DNA of 64,000 nt from Cryptomeria japonica (Eukaryota; Streptophyta; Pinopsida; Cupressales; Cupressaceae). Every line of letters starts with the position of its first letter. Positions within the stretch are counted from its first letter, which is position 1. The stretch lies in assembly GCF_030272615.1 (NCBI RefSeq), contig NC_081406.1, forward strand, positions 170,190,861 through 170,254,860. The letters are read 5' to 3'. Below, one piece after another: positions 1-11,309 of the stretch. The notes beneath the pieces were generated by a model that worked only from the letters and a program-made list of their open reading frames with translations, searched no databases and was not told the DNA's origin. The position numbers and the translations under genes were made by a program.

Positions 1-699
1 ATTCTTTCTACCTGTTGTTGCAGTACTATCCAACTCTTCCCAGCTTATGTGAGGTCTGTTTCCATCCTATGAGTCTTTCCAAAATAGTGCTTTAAGCCAT
101 CTGTTGTGACATATGGCTTCCCTGCTTGCTCTGATGGATTCCAAAATATGTGAGCCTTGGTGCAATATAGTAGGTAGAAAGATGCGGCTAGGGTCCTTGG
201 AATCTAGGTACTTGGCTCTTAGTACAGAGCTCCAGAGCTAGGCCTCTTCTTTGCAGATTCTCTAACAAGCTTGTGTCAACGACCTCATTGTTTGAGCAGG
301 ACAAATTCCTCTGTTCCACTTCCACCTGTGACTTAGGCTACTTCCCACTTTAGTAAAAGATATTTGTAATCTTCTGATGCACGTATGCAGAGAAAATTCT
401 GCATAAGCTTGGTGGATTAGGAATGACTCCTAGTTTGCTTGTATGGTCAAGAACAGATCAATGTGGGGAGGGGGGAGGGTGGGGGTTTAGGAACCCTGTC
501 TTCAAATGTTACGTCTGTACTGCCAAACTCAAGAATTTATATTTCCATTCAGGGATCTTATCTTAAAAGATGTTTATTAAGTTTTGGTTTGGTGCTTTAT
601 TGCAGTGCCTTGGAGAGAACAATGGAACACCTAGATGCTTACTGGGACGATTGCCTTTGTTGAAGTTTGTAATAGATGCTAGTAAGCTTTTTTCTTTCA

Positions 700-960
700 C
701 TAGCATTAAATTAAAATAGAAACAATATTTTAGATTTTTTGTGCCAACATACTAACTGGAGGTTGTAAGCTTGTAGCATAGTCATTCAAGTTCGTCTTAG
801 GGATCTGCCTTTTTGAAATTCTGTTACACTAAACAAGATGGTGTCATCTGCACACTGCTTATGAGATTTTCTGCTTTGCAAGTCTTCATCCATAATTACA
901 ATGAGACATGGTGATAGTGGGTCCTCCTTGTCTCTTGCCTTTGCAGGCCACAGAAATACC
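700..960 (-). mobile_element. LINE reverse-transcriptase relic
   Basis: Read on the minus strand, 909-933 encodes a decayed form of the RT box QGDPLSP (read as DPLSPCL), and 831-852 encodes CADDTILF, the catalytic FADD box of non-LTR reverse transcriptase. The distance between the boxes is shorter than normal, so sequence is lost between them. The stretch around 909-925 closely matches the same part of LINE-2 at 30090 (both contain gtgatagtgggtc). Stops and frameshifts are frequent. Flanking sequence at 1-700 and 960-1215 may belong to the same decayed element but shows no clear domain. Confidence 0.55.
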
Positions 961-1209
961 AGCGGGGTTGCCAGTATGGAACCGAGATGGCTCTCTCAAT
1001 CGAATCTCTCTATTATGTACCAAATGTAAATCTTTACAGTATTATGAGAAGGAAACTCCTATCTGCAGTCATAGGTTTAATTTATCTTACTTAATGATAA
1101 TGTCTTGGATTGCAGTGGATGCTATCCAAAATTTGTTTGCCTTTGCAAAAGGGCCCCATCTTCATAGAGATGAGAGAGGGAAGGAATGGCTCAAGCCCTA
1201 TGTTCCATG

Positions 1210-1810
1210 GCATTTTGGGACAGGGGTGGGAGGATGACAGGGGACACGTTTCTGGGATTCCCCCTAGAGGGCCATTTTTAGGGGACGGCTATATTAATGA
1301 ATTTTTCAAGGTATATTAATATATTTTATAGAGAGAGAGGGAGAAAGAGAGATATAATCATATATGTCAGTAACTGATAACAACAATAACATTTGTAAAT
1401 AAATATCAAGGGTAGTAGTGCAACAGCATAATAAATTTCATTAAAGCATTATAACAGTAGTCTCAAACATTAAAAAATCATGGTCTATCAATATCCAAAA
1501 GTCTCAAACCTGTATCCAGAAGTCTCAAGCATCAAAATACAACAGTCTATTAAACTAAGCCTCATTCGAGCTATCAATATGCAAAGACTTGGAACCATTT
1601 GAGTTGCTATCACCCTCTAGCATAAGTGGATCATCTAATGGTAATCCGACCAGTCCTAGTTGTTGGGTTAGTGTTTTGTTTGGTTTTAACTCTCTTTCAT
1701 TTTAGGGTTCCTTTGTGGTTTAGAAGGTCCTTGTGGGCCCCCATAGACCAATAGAAGCAAAGAAAATTAAAATAAAGAATTTTTTGTTGTTGTTGTTTTT
1801 GTTAGCCTGG
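1210..1810. other. Non-coding stretch, no recognised gene
   Basis: Begins with a short GC-rich block (1214-1290) rich in GGGGA and TCCCC words, then AT-rich sequence with a GAGAGA run at 1331-1352. The GC-rich block resembles the one at 1840-2040 and the two could be the ends of one DNA transposon, but no convincing matching terminal repeats were found. Confidence 0.35.
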
Positions 1811-1814
1811 AGTC

Positions 1815-2042
1815 ATTTTTAGCCACAAGGGATGGCTAGCTGTTTTGGGGATGCCTAGGGGATGTCCCCTTGTTGGCTTGGGGATGGTGAAACATCCTCA
1901 AAAGGCTGGGGACATTCCCTGGTGTTACCTAGGATTTTTGGTCAAGTGGGGACAACGACGGGACGTCCCCTTGGCATCCCCCTGTCCCTGAAACGGCAGG
2001 GGACAGGGACGTCGGGTTTTTGAGCAGGGGATGCATCCCTGT
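1815..2042. repeat. GC-rich palindromic patch, DNA-transposon-like
   Basis: About 230 bp, far more GC-rich than its surroundings, dense in the words GGGGATG, CATCCCC, GGGACGTCCC and CCCTGTCCC. It ends in a CAGGGGATGCATCCCTG palindrome. This kind of composition is seen at ends of hAT-type plant transposons, but no transposase or target-site duplication is visible, so the class is a guess. Confidence 0.35.
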
Positions 2043-2626
2043 GTAACATAGCTCAAGCCTTTTCACTACAATAATGCTCATTAGTGTGTAAATGGTGTTA
2101 CATAGGGAGATGGGCTGAGAGTCAATGAAGAGCTTGGGGTTTCAATTATTGGGATAAATGCCAGGAGTCTTTGGTTCAAGATTTCCAAAAAAATTCGTCC
2201 ACTTTTCAGTGATTGCTTCAATCACTACTCTTTCTACAGTATAACATAGTTCAAGCCTTTTCACTACAATAATGCTCATTAGTGTAACACCTGTGTAACA
2301 TAGCTCAAGCCTTTTCACTACAATAATGCTCATTAGACAGGGATTGCTTCAATCCCTGTGTAACATAGCTCAAGCCTTTTCACTACAATAATGCTCATTA
2401 CACAGGGATTGCTTTAATCCCTGTGTAACATAGCTCAAGCCTTTTCACTACAATAATGCTCATTAGTGTGTAAATGGTGTTACATAGGGAGATGGGCTGA
2501 GAGTTAATGAAGAGCTTGGGGTTTCAATTGTTGGGATAAATGCCAGGAGTTTTTGGTTCAAGATTTCCAAAAAAATTCGTCCACTTTTCAGTGATTGCTT
2601 CAATCACTACTCTTTCTACAGTATCC
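2043..2626. repeat. Tandem array of a ~41-bp unit with hairpin spacers inside a ~383-bp duplication
   Basis: Five near-identical copies of a unit beginning TAACATAGCTCAAGCC and ending AATGCTCATTA start near 2045, 2242, 2296, 2361 and 2426. The spacers between copies 3-4 and 4-5 are inverted repeats of the form ACAGGGATT / AATCCCTGT. A larger segment (2084-2243) recurs at 2467-2626 with only a few differences, which makes a duplication with an offset of about 383 bp. There is no coding potential. Confidence 0.85.
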
Positions 2627-2629
2627 TAG

Positions 2630-3028
2630 AAGTTCGGAAGAAGCTTGGGATATTGTAGGAAAAGGAGCATAAACAGTTGGGACTTATTTAACTTTAGCAC
2701 GACCTCATTAGGACTGGAGTAAAAGGAGCATAGACATTTATCTTAGTGCATTTGACTTTCTTTTGAAGCTTTATGTAGAGAACACGTCAAACTCCATCTC
2801 CTTGATGCTAGTTCATAGAGTAATGTCCAACTGCCTATGTTGTTATAATTTTTCATAGAGTAATTTCCAACTGCCTATGTTATAATTTCTCCACGATGTC
2901 CAAGTGCCTATATTGTTTTGATAGGCCAAAACTTCCATTCCCTTTGAGCTAGAAGTCAAATTTCCTCTTTTGATAATCTGCTTTCTTGAATCATAGCCAA
3001 GTCTGCTTTGTGAAGCTGAGCTGCCCTT
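2630..3028. other. Non-coding stretch, nothing recognised
   Basis: AT-rich sequence. A phrase containing CCAACTGCCTATGTT is repeated at 2829-2847 and 2868-2886. No gene or element end was recognised. Confidence 0.4.
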
Positions 3029-4021
3029 TCAATAGCCTCCATTTCTAGGGGTATTGAGGCCTCTAGGTTTCCAGGAGAAGCATTTCATTTGCCCTGTGGG
3101 GGTACTTTCACCAATATATTTCTCATCATATCCTAAATCTGAAGTTGGGAGATTCTTATGCTTCAAGTTGGATTCTTTCTGCGTCTGTTTCTCTATCTCT
3201 ATCAGGGCCTGGGTGTGAGTTATAATGCATTGTAGGTTTGTTTTTGTCTTCTGGAGAGGCTTACTCAATCAGGGGTGCTTGTCTCTGCATGAATCTGGTC
3301 TTGGTCAATCCTTTATTTCTGTATCTCTACTGAGGCTAGCTGGTACTCGCTAGTTCTTGTTTCATTTTGTGTTTGAGTTTCAATATCCTTGTCCATCTCT
3401 GTGATTCTTTGTAGTTATTGTTTTGATTATTCAATATTCTGAGTTGCGTGAACCTATCATGATATCTTTTGTAATTGTTAATCGTTATTTCTGGCCTCTA
3501 TAATTAGTTTTAGGATTGGTTCAGTTGTGCGACTTGGTTCTGTTTTGGTCAGTTCTGATATTTTTGCTGTGAATGCCACAATTGAAATAATGACAGCGAG
3601 ATTGGAGGACTTAATAGTCCAAACTTTGGGTAAATAGTTTCCTCAGGTTCCAGATATCAATTACCTTGAGTGTTGGTGGGGAATATCCATTTGAACACAG
3701 ATTCATGTTTAGGATGGGTTTTACCCCATTCTTGGTCAAGATAATCTCCTCCCAAATCTCTGAGGCCAAACAGATAAAACCATACTGGATTGATTTTCAG
3801 AATTTTGAGTGTGCATTGGAGCAGGGTGCCATGGCCAAATGTAGTCTTGGCTTTGGCACAAAGCAGGCCTCCCCATGGAGAATTTCCTCCTTTAGCTTCT
3901 TTGAATGGTAACAGTCCTGACTCATAATGGATCTGCATGACAGAAATCCCAGTTCTTCCATGTGAAGTGTAGAGAATCTGTGTGAGAAATATTCATAATT
4001 GTGTGTAGGGATGGGCTTCAA
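3029..4021 (-). pseudogene. Unidentified coding relic
   Basis: Minus-strand reading gives coherent peptide segments at 3797-4021 and 3657-3796 that join after one internal stop, and a further ~79-codon segment at 3029-3268. Composition (Cys, His, Trp, charged residues) is protein-like rather than random. I do not recognise the family. Position among retroelements suggests a degenerate retrotransposon gag or pol piece. Start, end and function are undetermined. Confidence 0.3.
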
Positions 4022-4029
4022 GGTGTTTC

Positions 4030-6004
4030 AGAGGGCATTTGATATCTGGCACAAGTGGAACGACCAAGGTTTATAATATGGTCTTATGATACATACAAAT
4101 GGTTCACGTAAGGATGCTTGACTTCAATTTGTAAGAATGGTCCTACTTATTTGGTGTTACGGTCGCTTGATTGAAGAAGAGACGTTTTCTCTTATATTTT
4201 TTTTTGTTAAATTGTCAGTGGTAGTTTGACTTTAACTTTATTTTTAAAAAAATTCAAATTCAACTATTAAACAATTCCTGCTTTTGGTTATTGTGGCAAA
4301 ATAGTTACGAAGTAGTTAACTATTGTTGTGGCAAAATAGTCTCAAAAGTACATCACTTACAAATTAGTTAATCAAATCTATTATACAAAAGTTACATGAC
4401 TTTTTTAATTAATGTGAAAAAATAGATTGTTGACAATTGAAACCATATTTTTTGGCTTTTCAAAACTGGATCATAAATCACTCTCCTCATTTTATGCACC
4501 TTCACAAATACTGTGATGAATAGTCAAAATAATGGTTAAAGATAACAATATAGACAAATGATTCTCAAATTTATCCTAAAGTCCATAAAAATATCTCAAA
4601 AGCCTAGTAGAGAAACATTTCTATCTAAACAAAAAAAAAGCATTAGAAGAGGTATAATTAACAAATTGGTCGAATTTTGTATTCCATGTCTCTTTAAATT
4701 GCACATTACGAAGGATCGTATGGTGGTTCGTATGGTGGTTCTAGGTTAATATATGGTGGACTAAATGTGTAATGATTACCCTTTTACCTCCATTTTAAGG
4801 GCACAAACATTACCCTTTTTTCTACTCGAGAACAAATGTACATACGTACATGAAAGATCCCTAAATGGGTTCTTTGCTGCCTTGGATAAGTTTTAATTAA
4901 TAAACTATCTTTTAGAGCCTTTTGGTGTTCTTAGAGACTAGACAGAAGATGCAGAAAGTGTTGTTTATTTTTTGGTGATGGGGATTGCAACCATTAACCA
5001 ATAATAACATAGAATTCAACTCAAAATAAGACATCAGCTTCTGATTTTATTTATGACAACAGATTACATTCAACTAGGAGTGAAGATACATTCACCAAAA
5101 CAATTAGAAACATACCATGGATCCAGCAAGCGTTGGGGTTTGTTGCTGATTTGCTATCTAAAAATGGATACAGGCATGAGTTGAAGGTACAAGGGTAGTC
5201 CAGATGTACCAATACACTTATACTACCTCCAAATGAATTACCAATAACAAATTGGGCCAAAAACCCAATTACCAGTTGGAAATTCAAATTCTGCCAGACA
5301 AAATTATACAATTTTAGCCTTAAATCCTCACTGTTTTGCTCACTCTAATCTCAATTCAAGCCTGATGACTGTGATTTCTTTTCTACACAGTCCTTTCTGA
5401 TCCTAACAATGAAGTTAAGAACAATAAATGGAGTTAAAACCCTCCATTTTATTTATTATCACTCCACAGCCATCTGTAATGGTACGACCCCCTTGGGAAA
5501 CAATACAACTGCCAAAAGAAATAAGTAATGCACTGAAATTGAATGTATTCTTGCTCAGATCTGATGTAATGACCTTGCTGCTAATGATTATTGAATTTGC
5601 TTGTTGAAATGACCCTCAATATGCTTGAAACAAGCTTCTGATGTGTTCCACATGCCTCCTGTAGAAGGGATTCTGTCCTCTTGAAGACCAAATCTGAGGT
5701 TTCTGTCTCAAACCTGCTTGCTGTTGTAAATTGCAGACCTGCAACTTCCAAGTTCTTCACAAAATAATATATCATGAATCAAGAATACCTCTAAGGCCGA
5801 ATACATGCATTCCTTACATTCCACATGGGATGTACCTGCTGCAAATGGTGGCCCTAAGGCTGCAAGGATCACGCCCAAGCTGAAGAATCAATCTGCCATG
5901 CTGAAACCCTTACTTTGCAGCTTGAATCCACAATGAAGAATGGCGTACGCGTACTCAATCTCTGTCAACTATGCACTCTGCCTGCAGAATCCAATGCCAA
6001 TAAC
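4030..6004. other. Intergenic stretch with one unexplained minus-strand reading frame
   Basis: Mostly AT-rich and non-coding. At 5581-5775 the minus strand has a 64-codon frame with a balanced, exon-like composition; an AG suitable as a splice acceptor lies just inside it. I could not assign a family and see no flanking exons. Another open frame at 5051-5311 is hydrophobic and looks fortuitous. Confidence 0.3.
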
Positions 6005-6967
6005 TGTTGAGGGCTATGTCCCAGCCAGTCCAGATCTTAGGGTTTGCGTCCCAGATGAAGAATCACTCACTCAGAGCAAATTCACAAAATAAGTTTGATT
6101 GTGTAAAAAGATAATGAACAGTTAGGTCTTCATCTCCTTATATCTCCTTTTCTTTCCAAGCCAAACCCTAAAAGGGAGTAAAGTTGGCGCATTATGAAAA
6201 GAGAGTTATTTTCTAATTATGGCGTCAACTATAAGAAAATAACACTAAATTGCAAATAAATAGCGCCAGGCATCCAAAAAGACTTCGGAAGGTGAGAATC
6301 ATGTAGCAAAGTTCAAGACTTTTCCAACGAGCTATAACACAGGCATATCAACCCAGATGAAGCCATAAACCCCTTATTACTCCGAAATGACTAAATACAT
6401 AGCCTTATTTTAATTTATTAAATCGCTAACTTAAGAAATATTTAAATATATTAAAATATCTCTAGATATCCAATAACTGCCCAAAATAACCAAACAATCA
6501 TGAATATAACTTTGTCACCTATCTGTCACCGATGTCGGAAAAGCTGAGCTAACTGACAGTCCCATCCCTAAAATCTAGGGATGCTCTTAGAAACTAAGAA
6601 GCACACCCAATCTTCCTGAAACTGAAACCATAGTATGGTCTCGTGGAACCTCAAATATGGAAACTGCCACAACCTCCTAAAAGGTAGGGAATCTCCCTGA
6701 AAAGTAGGAACCTCTCTTCAAATACTTGTAACTGCTCAAAAGGATCCCGCTATGCTCCTTGGTCCCCCAGGTGGTCATTTAGTCAACTGCCAGTTCTCCC
6801 TAAAAAATAGGAGACCTCGTCCGAAGGTCCGAAACGGCTCACAGAGCCCTTGCAAAGCTCCATGACCCTTAGAATGAGTCCCCTAACCATGTCGTTGACC
6901 TACGGGAACTCGAATGGTAGGTCAACCCCTGCTCATCTCATGTCACCTAAAAAAAGGGGACATTACA
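6005..6967 (-). mobile_element. LTR-like segment (probable gypsy-type LTR)
   Basis: The segment begins TG and ends CA on the plus strand. On the minus strand it starts TGTAATGTCCCCTTT, a typical plant LTR 5' end, and contains a TATA-like box (GATATAAGGAG near 6143) followed by a likely transcribed region. Its ~960-bp length suits a gypsy LTR. No 5-bp target-site duplication matches (ATAAC on the left, GTCCA on the right), and no internal domains or primer-binding site were recognised next to it. Confidence 0.5.
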
Positions 6968-7434
6968 GTCCACTTCCAAATTCTGGTTTATTAACACTTA
7001 CAAAAACATTAGAGTAATATGGTATGCATCTACATGATTTGATGTCGATGAAATATCTTATTTGTTTTTATTGTCAATATTTATTACCACCATTGAGATA
7101 AGGCAAAAATAAATCTTTTTTCCTCTTTGACAAACATTATCTTGCTTGTTGCAATTGTTGGCTTGTGCCTATGGTGAGATATTTATGGGTGGCTCTTTGG
7201 CTTTGGGTGGTTGTGGGGTTTTGTCTACTTAACAATGGTGCAATGTTGCTCTTTTGCAACATGTTTTGTTTAGTTCTTTCGTGTAAATTTGTCATGGTTG
7301 TCTTAATCTTGACCTTGATGTTGGTGTTTTAGGTGCCCATGTTTGGGATGCTATGTTTGTGAGTAGGGTGGGTTTGCCACCTTTATCTACTACTGTTGAC
7401 ATGGAGGTTGGTTGTGCTCCTCTTTTGATGCATT

Positions 7435-7451
7435 CTACTACCTTTTTTGTT
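7435..7451. repeat. Target-site duplication, left copy (GO-3)
   Basis: CTACTACCTTTTTTGTT, identical to 8124-8140. The match extends leftward through GATGCAT with one inserted T, giving about 24 bp in total. Removing the insert and one copy restores a continuous host (GO-2) reading frame. Confidence 0.85.
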
Positions 7452-8116
7452 TTTGAAGAGACCTAAAACCCTATACAAAGCAAGTTAATTTGGTGGACCC
7501 TAAAACCCACATCTAAAAATATTCAAGAATAACCACTAAACGAAGCTGAACTAAGACAAGACGGAACAAAGTCAAGAAAGGGGATCAAAATAGATTGGCC
7601 CCTCCAAAATGAAAAGCTACCTGACAAATAAAAACATATACATGGAAAATATGTAGGCAGTTCGAGATCCAAAAGGAGAAACAACGAACAGTAAAAAAGA
7701 AAAGGCAAAATAAAGTTCCAACTGCCTTAAGGGGTTGTAACAACAGGGACCCCCAACTTGGAGCAAACAACCATCATTAGGATTTCCCTTTGGATCCCTT
7801 CTTTTGGGATCTAAGGGTCATGTCAAAAGAAGGCAAAGACCTTTTAGAATGTTTTCTTTTAATCGAAATCCAACCTTATTCAAACTTAGCAACCTCAACT
7901 TGCCAATCTAGCGAATCCAGCGCAGGAGACCCAGCGCCCAAGGAGAGGCCATCAAACATCGAAGAGCCAACAGGACCAGCAGAGCCGGGGCTAGACACAT
8001 CCCTGGAAGAAGAAATAAACAATGGGACAGCTCCAACAGACGCATCAAAAGCATAAACATGTATAGGGGCAGCTCCAATAGATGTACCATCCAGAATCAT
8101 GTCACACCCAACTGCA
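7452..8116 (-). mobile_element. 5'-truncated ORF1-only retroposon (copy GO-3) nested in GO-2
   Basis: Minus-strand reading gives the C-terminal part of an ORF1 protein (Ser/Gly/Pro-rich linker, then EVAKFE, a stop, and GWISIK with FDMTLR), immediately followed by a 3' UTR. Both parts align with GO-1 at 22150-22750: shared blocks include the FDMTLR coding segment, a gacccccaac block and the repeated phrase gacctaaaaccc-tatacaaa near the tail. The left edge is a short T-run, the complement of a poly(A) tail. Direct repeats flank it, so this is a reverse-transcribed, 5'-truncated insertion. Confidence 0.75.
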
Positions 8117-8123
8117 GATGCAT

Positions 8124-8140
8124 CTACTACCTTTTTTGTT
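8124..8140. repeat. Target-site duplication, right copy (GO-3)
   Basis: CTACTACCTTTTTTGTT, preceded by GATGCAT, matching the left copy at 7427-7451. Confidence 0.85.
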
Positions 8141-9493
8141 ACTCTCAATGGGGAATTAAGCCTTTGGTTGTTGTTAGTCAAACTTTTGCAAATGTTGTAT
8201 GTGCTATTGTTGCTCACCCTTTGAGGGAAAAAAGTCTTCCCATTGCTTGTGCTAAACCCGTTGTAGTGGTTTTTTGTGGCTAGGGTGTGGTGGAAAATGA
8301 GGACTTGTATCAGTGTATGGTTTTGGTGTGTCAATTCTACAACCTTTGGGATTTTTTTTTATCTAACCTTCACAAATGGGTCCTAGATTTTTGGAGGCTT
8401 CTTGTTGTGGGTAAAGCTCTTTCCTTGTGCAAAAGGTTTTTTCATTGCTTCATTTGCCTCTTTAAAGGACATATATTTGGTGCTTAATGATAAGCTATGG
8501 TATTGGGGAGAACACACTCTCTCTATAAAGCCTTGATTAACTTCCTTTAACCTCTTTATGTAGTCCCTTAATGTGCATTCGACGTGGTTGAAACTTCCAA
8601 ATCTTCTCTAGATTTGGGAAATTCCCTGCTCTGAGTTTGTAGGCAATTCTATTGGTTGTTTCTTGAAGGTTGAAGATTTCATTTCTTACATGAGATGCTC
8701 TATTTTTGCTCGCATTTTGATGGATATTGGCGTCACCAAGCATTTTTGTGAGGATGTGCTTTTGATGGTGGAGGATATAGGCCTTGGACTTAATTGCTTA
8801 ACTCTGAGAATCTCCCTTTTAGATGTAGACGATGCCTTTTCATTGTCATGTAGCTATAGAGTGCCCTCTTACTTGACTCAAGGGTACAACTACTTGGTGA
8901 AAGAATGCTAATGAAGATTACTTAACCATTCATGCCCTTAATTCCTTGATGGATTGCACCACTCAGTTGACGAGTACACTTTGGAGAATGATTCATTAGC
9001 TTTTGGTTTGGCTTCAATGTGCTCTTCTCCTTTTGCTCCTTTGAACCCTATTGGAGGAGCTTTTCCTCTAATCTCACATCTTGCTTTGTTTTTGGCTTTC
9101 GATCAACTTCAAATTACTCGGGGGGTAGAGAGTCAATGTTATTGGTCTATTGCTCCTTCTCATGTTGATGGGATCTCTGAAGAAAAAAGGTCTTCCTAAA
9201 TTTTTATCCCAAACACATGGAAAAGTAATGGGTGAGAGGCCAATTAGAGCAAGGTCTAGTACTGTCTATGTGGGAAACTAGGCCCGTAGCATTATCTTTT
9301 GTTCGTGGTTATTATTAGTAGCTTGGTTGTAGTTGTACCTTACTCTTTTTGGTTTGATCAAATGGTTTGGTTTGTCCCATTGTTCATGGCACATGTTTCA
9401 TATGCTTTTTGGCTAATGTTGTTGTACAAGGGCTTGGGCCCTTTCAATCGAGTTTATCAATATCAAAAGCACATTCAAGTGTCTTTTTCTATT

Positions 9494-9634
9494 TACATTG
9501 ACCATTATGTACATGAAATTGTGAGTATGTAAGAACAAACTCAAAATTAACCCTTATTATTAATGCTTAATTGAGGGTTAATTTTGAGTTTGTTCTTACA
9601 TACTCAAAATTTCATGTACATAATGGTCAATGTA
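9494..9634. repeat. Near-perfect 61-bp inverted repeat (hairpin)
   Basis: Left arm 9494-9554 and right arm 9574-9634 are reverse complements at 60 of 61 positions (one G/T difference at about 9522) around a 19-nt loop. It directly follows the 3' end of GO-2. Transcribed RNA would fold into a long perfect stem, as in a small-RNA-producing locus, but it could also be a snap-back product of reverse transcription. Confidence 0.9.
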
Positions 9635-9716
9635 CAAGCAAACCTTATTAGTAAGCATTAAAGTTAACAAAACATGATGAAATCATAAAAGATCTCATCA
9701 AATTAACCCTTAGTCG

Positions 9717-10426
9717 TGTCATGATATGGTGGTTGTGAGCAAGGATGTTGATATGTAAGTGCTCTTACTAGCAACATAAGGTCACATTTGAAGATGTTGA
9801 TCATGTGGCTTAGGATGACATCCAATTTATATATTTAAGGATGTTGGATAGTTAGAATTAAAAGATGAGATTGATGGCTCATAATGGTGTTGAGAGCCAT
9901 GGAAAGATGAGAGGAGGGCAATTTAACTTATTTGCTTGGAGGAGATGGAGGGAAAGGTATTGATGAGAAAATTAAGGGTGGAGATTTTGTGTTGGAAGAT
10001 TGGGTGGATAAGATGGAAGGGGTAGTTTGGAGTATCCTTAAGGGTTGGGAAAATCATTTGACCCACCAAGTAGGGGATTAAGGGGCTAAGTGGTTTTAGG
10101 CCACTTAATAAAAATTGAAGACAAAATTAAATAATTAGATATATTTATTTAATTTTTGAATGAGGATGGGGACTTAAGCCAATAAATAATTAGATTTGCT
10201 TGCCTAAGGTGGACATTAGAAGAAGAGCGATTAAATGGTTTAGACTAGAAATGGGTGTGGGTGAATAATGGAGCAATAACAATAAATAGTAGACGAATAG
10301 GGGATAAAATATTATTTAATTACTAAGGGAATAAAAATTGGACATTTAATTGAATAATTAGGATTGTATTTAATCAATTATAGAAGATTATTAGATAATG
10401 ACAATGATCAATTTTAGGGGTCTACA
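9717..10426 (-). mobile_element. LTR-like segment, probable Ty3/gypsy 3' LTR
   Basis: On the minus strand the segment begins TGTAGACCCCTAAAATTG, a typical plant gypsy LTR start, and is preceded (10427-10445 reversed) by a purine-rich AAAGAGAGGCAATT, which suits a polypurine tract. That arrangement fits a 3' LTR of a minus-strand element. The distal end at 9717 (TGTCATG on the plus strand) is chosen only because LTRs end in CA on the element strand. No coding internal region is preserved. Confidence 0.5.
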
Positions 10427-10699
10427 AATTGCCTCTCTTTGAGATCGTGTTATGAAGTAGCATCATTTAAAAAATAAATAAAAAATAGCGTTTACAAGAA
10501 AATGGTTAAATTAAGGAATATGCCCCAACCATTCGAAGGAAAAGTGATTATGAGGAAAGATGATGAGAGTGAGTATGAGAAAGAGGATGCATGTGGATTT
10601 GGGTGAACATGAATGTGCTCTCAAAATGGATGAGAAGATGCAAGGTAGATAGGGGAAGATGATGTAGAGATAATGGAAGGAAGAAGAGAAATGGATGAA

Positions 10700-11298
10700 A
10701 TGTGTTGTTATGTTGCATTGGATTGAGCACTCTTTATTTGATAAAACAGTGGACGTTATGCACCAAAGTATAAGGAACTAAGGTAATAATGTTTCCCATG
10801 CTTATAAAAGGACAATACAAAAGAAACCATATGCTGTACAACACCATGATATGGACGGCCATGATACTGATGCGGTAGGTAGGATCCAAGGACCAATATA
10901 TATATATATGCAAGGAAAATGATAATGTACACATAAAACTAATCTTGTATCTCCCTTTAGAAGCCATCTGTTAGGTCGTATTTTTCTATATAGGGTGGTT
11001 TGGGAGAGCATTTTGTATCTTGTTTTTTGTAGGTGAAGTGTTATGCTATCAAAATTAATCTAGATAGTGGGTTGTCAGTTGTAGGCTTCTATTGAAGAAG
11101 TAGTGTAATACTATTGTGTTGTAATTGTTATTTCAATAATACAAAGTAATGTGCTTTTGGAGTGTGGGGTTTCTCTACCAAAAGGGTTTTCCCCAATATA
11201 TCTTGTGTTCATTTTTGTATATCTTTATGCATGTTCATTATCTCCTTCTCAACGTGTTTCTATTTTTGTAATAATTAAGATTTGTAAGAAAATTTGCA
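10700..11298 (+). mobile_element. LTR-like segment, plus strand
   Basis: Contains a TATA-like box (CTTATAAAAGG near 10801) and, downstream, the phrase gggttttccccaatatatcttgtg (11185-11208). A related phrase occurs in the LTR-like insertion at 38627-39340 and is typical of the R-U5 part of plant copia LTRs. Boundaries are approximate and no target-site duplication was found. Confidence 0.4.
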
Positions 11299-11309
11299 CT
11301 ATCCCCCCC

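Larger units (their letters stand above)
7145..9493 (+). mobile_element. ORF1-only LINE-like retroposon (copy GO-2), interrupted
   Basis: Plus-strand frames broken by stops and small shifts encode a LINE ORF1 (gag-like) protein related to the one at 22374-23968. Shared features are an N-terminal segment ending near KPVVVVFCG, then CQFYNLW and LHKWVLDFW at 8310-8400, then a degraded zinc knuckle: CRRC at 8824-8835 and HVAIEC at 8847-8864, consistent with CX2CX4HX4C after a 1-nt loss. The C-terminal region ends near 9260 and is followed directly by a 3'-UTR-like sequence (TTGGGCCCTTTCAATCGAG near 9440). No endonuclease or reverse transcriptase lies between ORF1 and the 3' end. A second element (7452-8116) interrupts it. 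The 5' end is approximate. Confidence 0.65.

Noticed and set aside
7876-8334. 152-codon minus-strand frame as one gene
   Set aside because: It crosses the border between GO-3 and GO-2 at 8116-8140, so it fuses two unrelated elements by chance.
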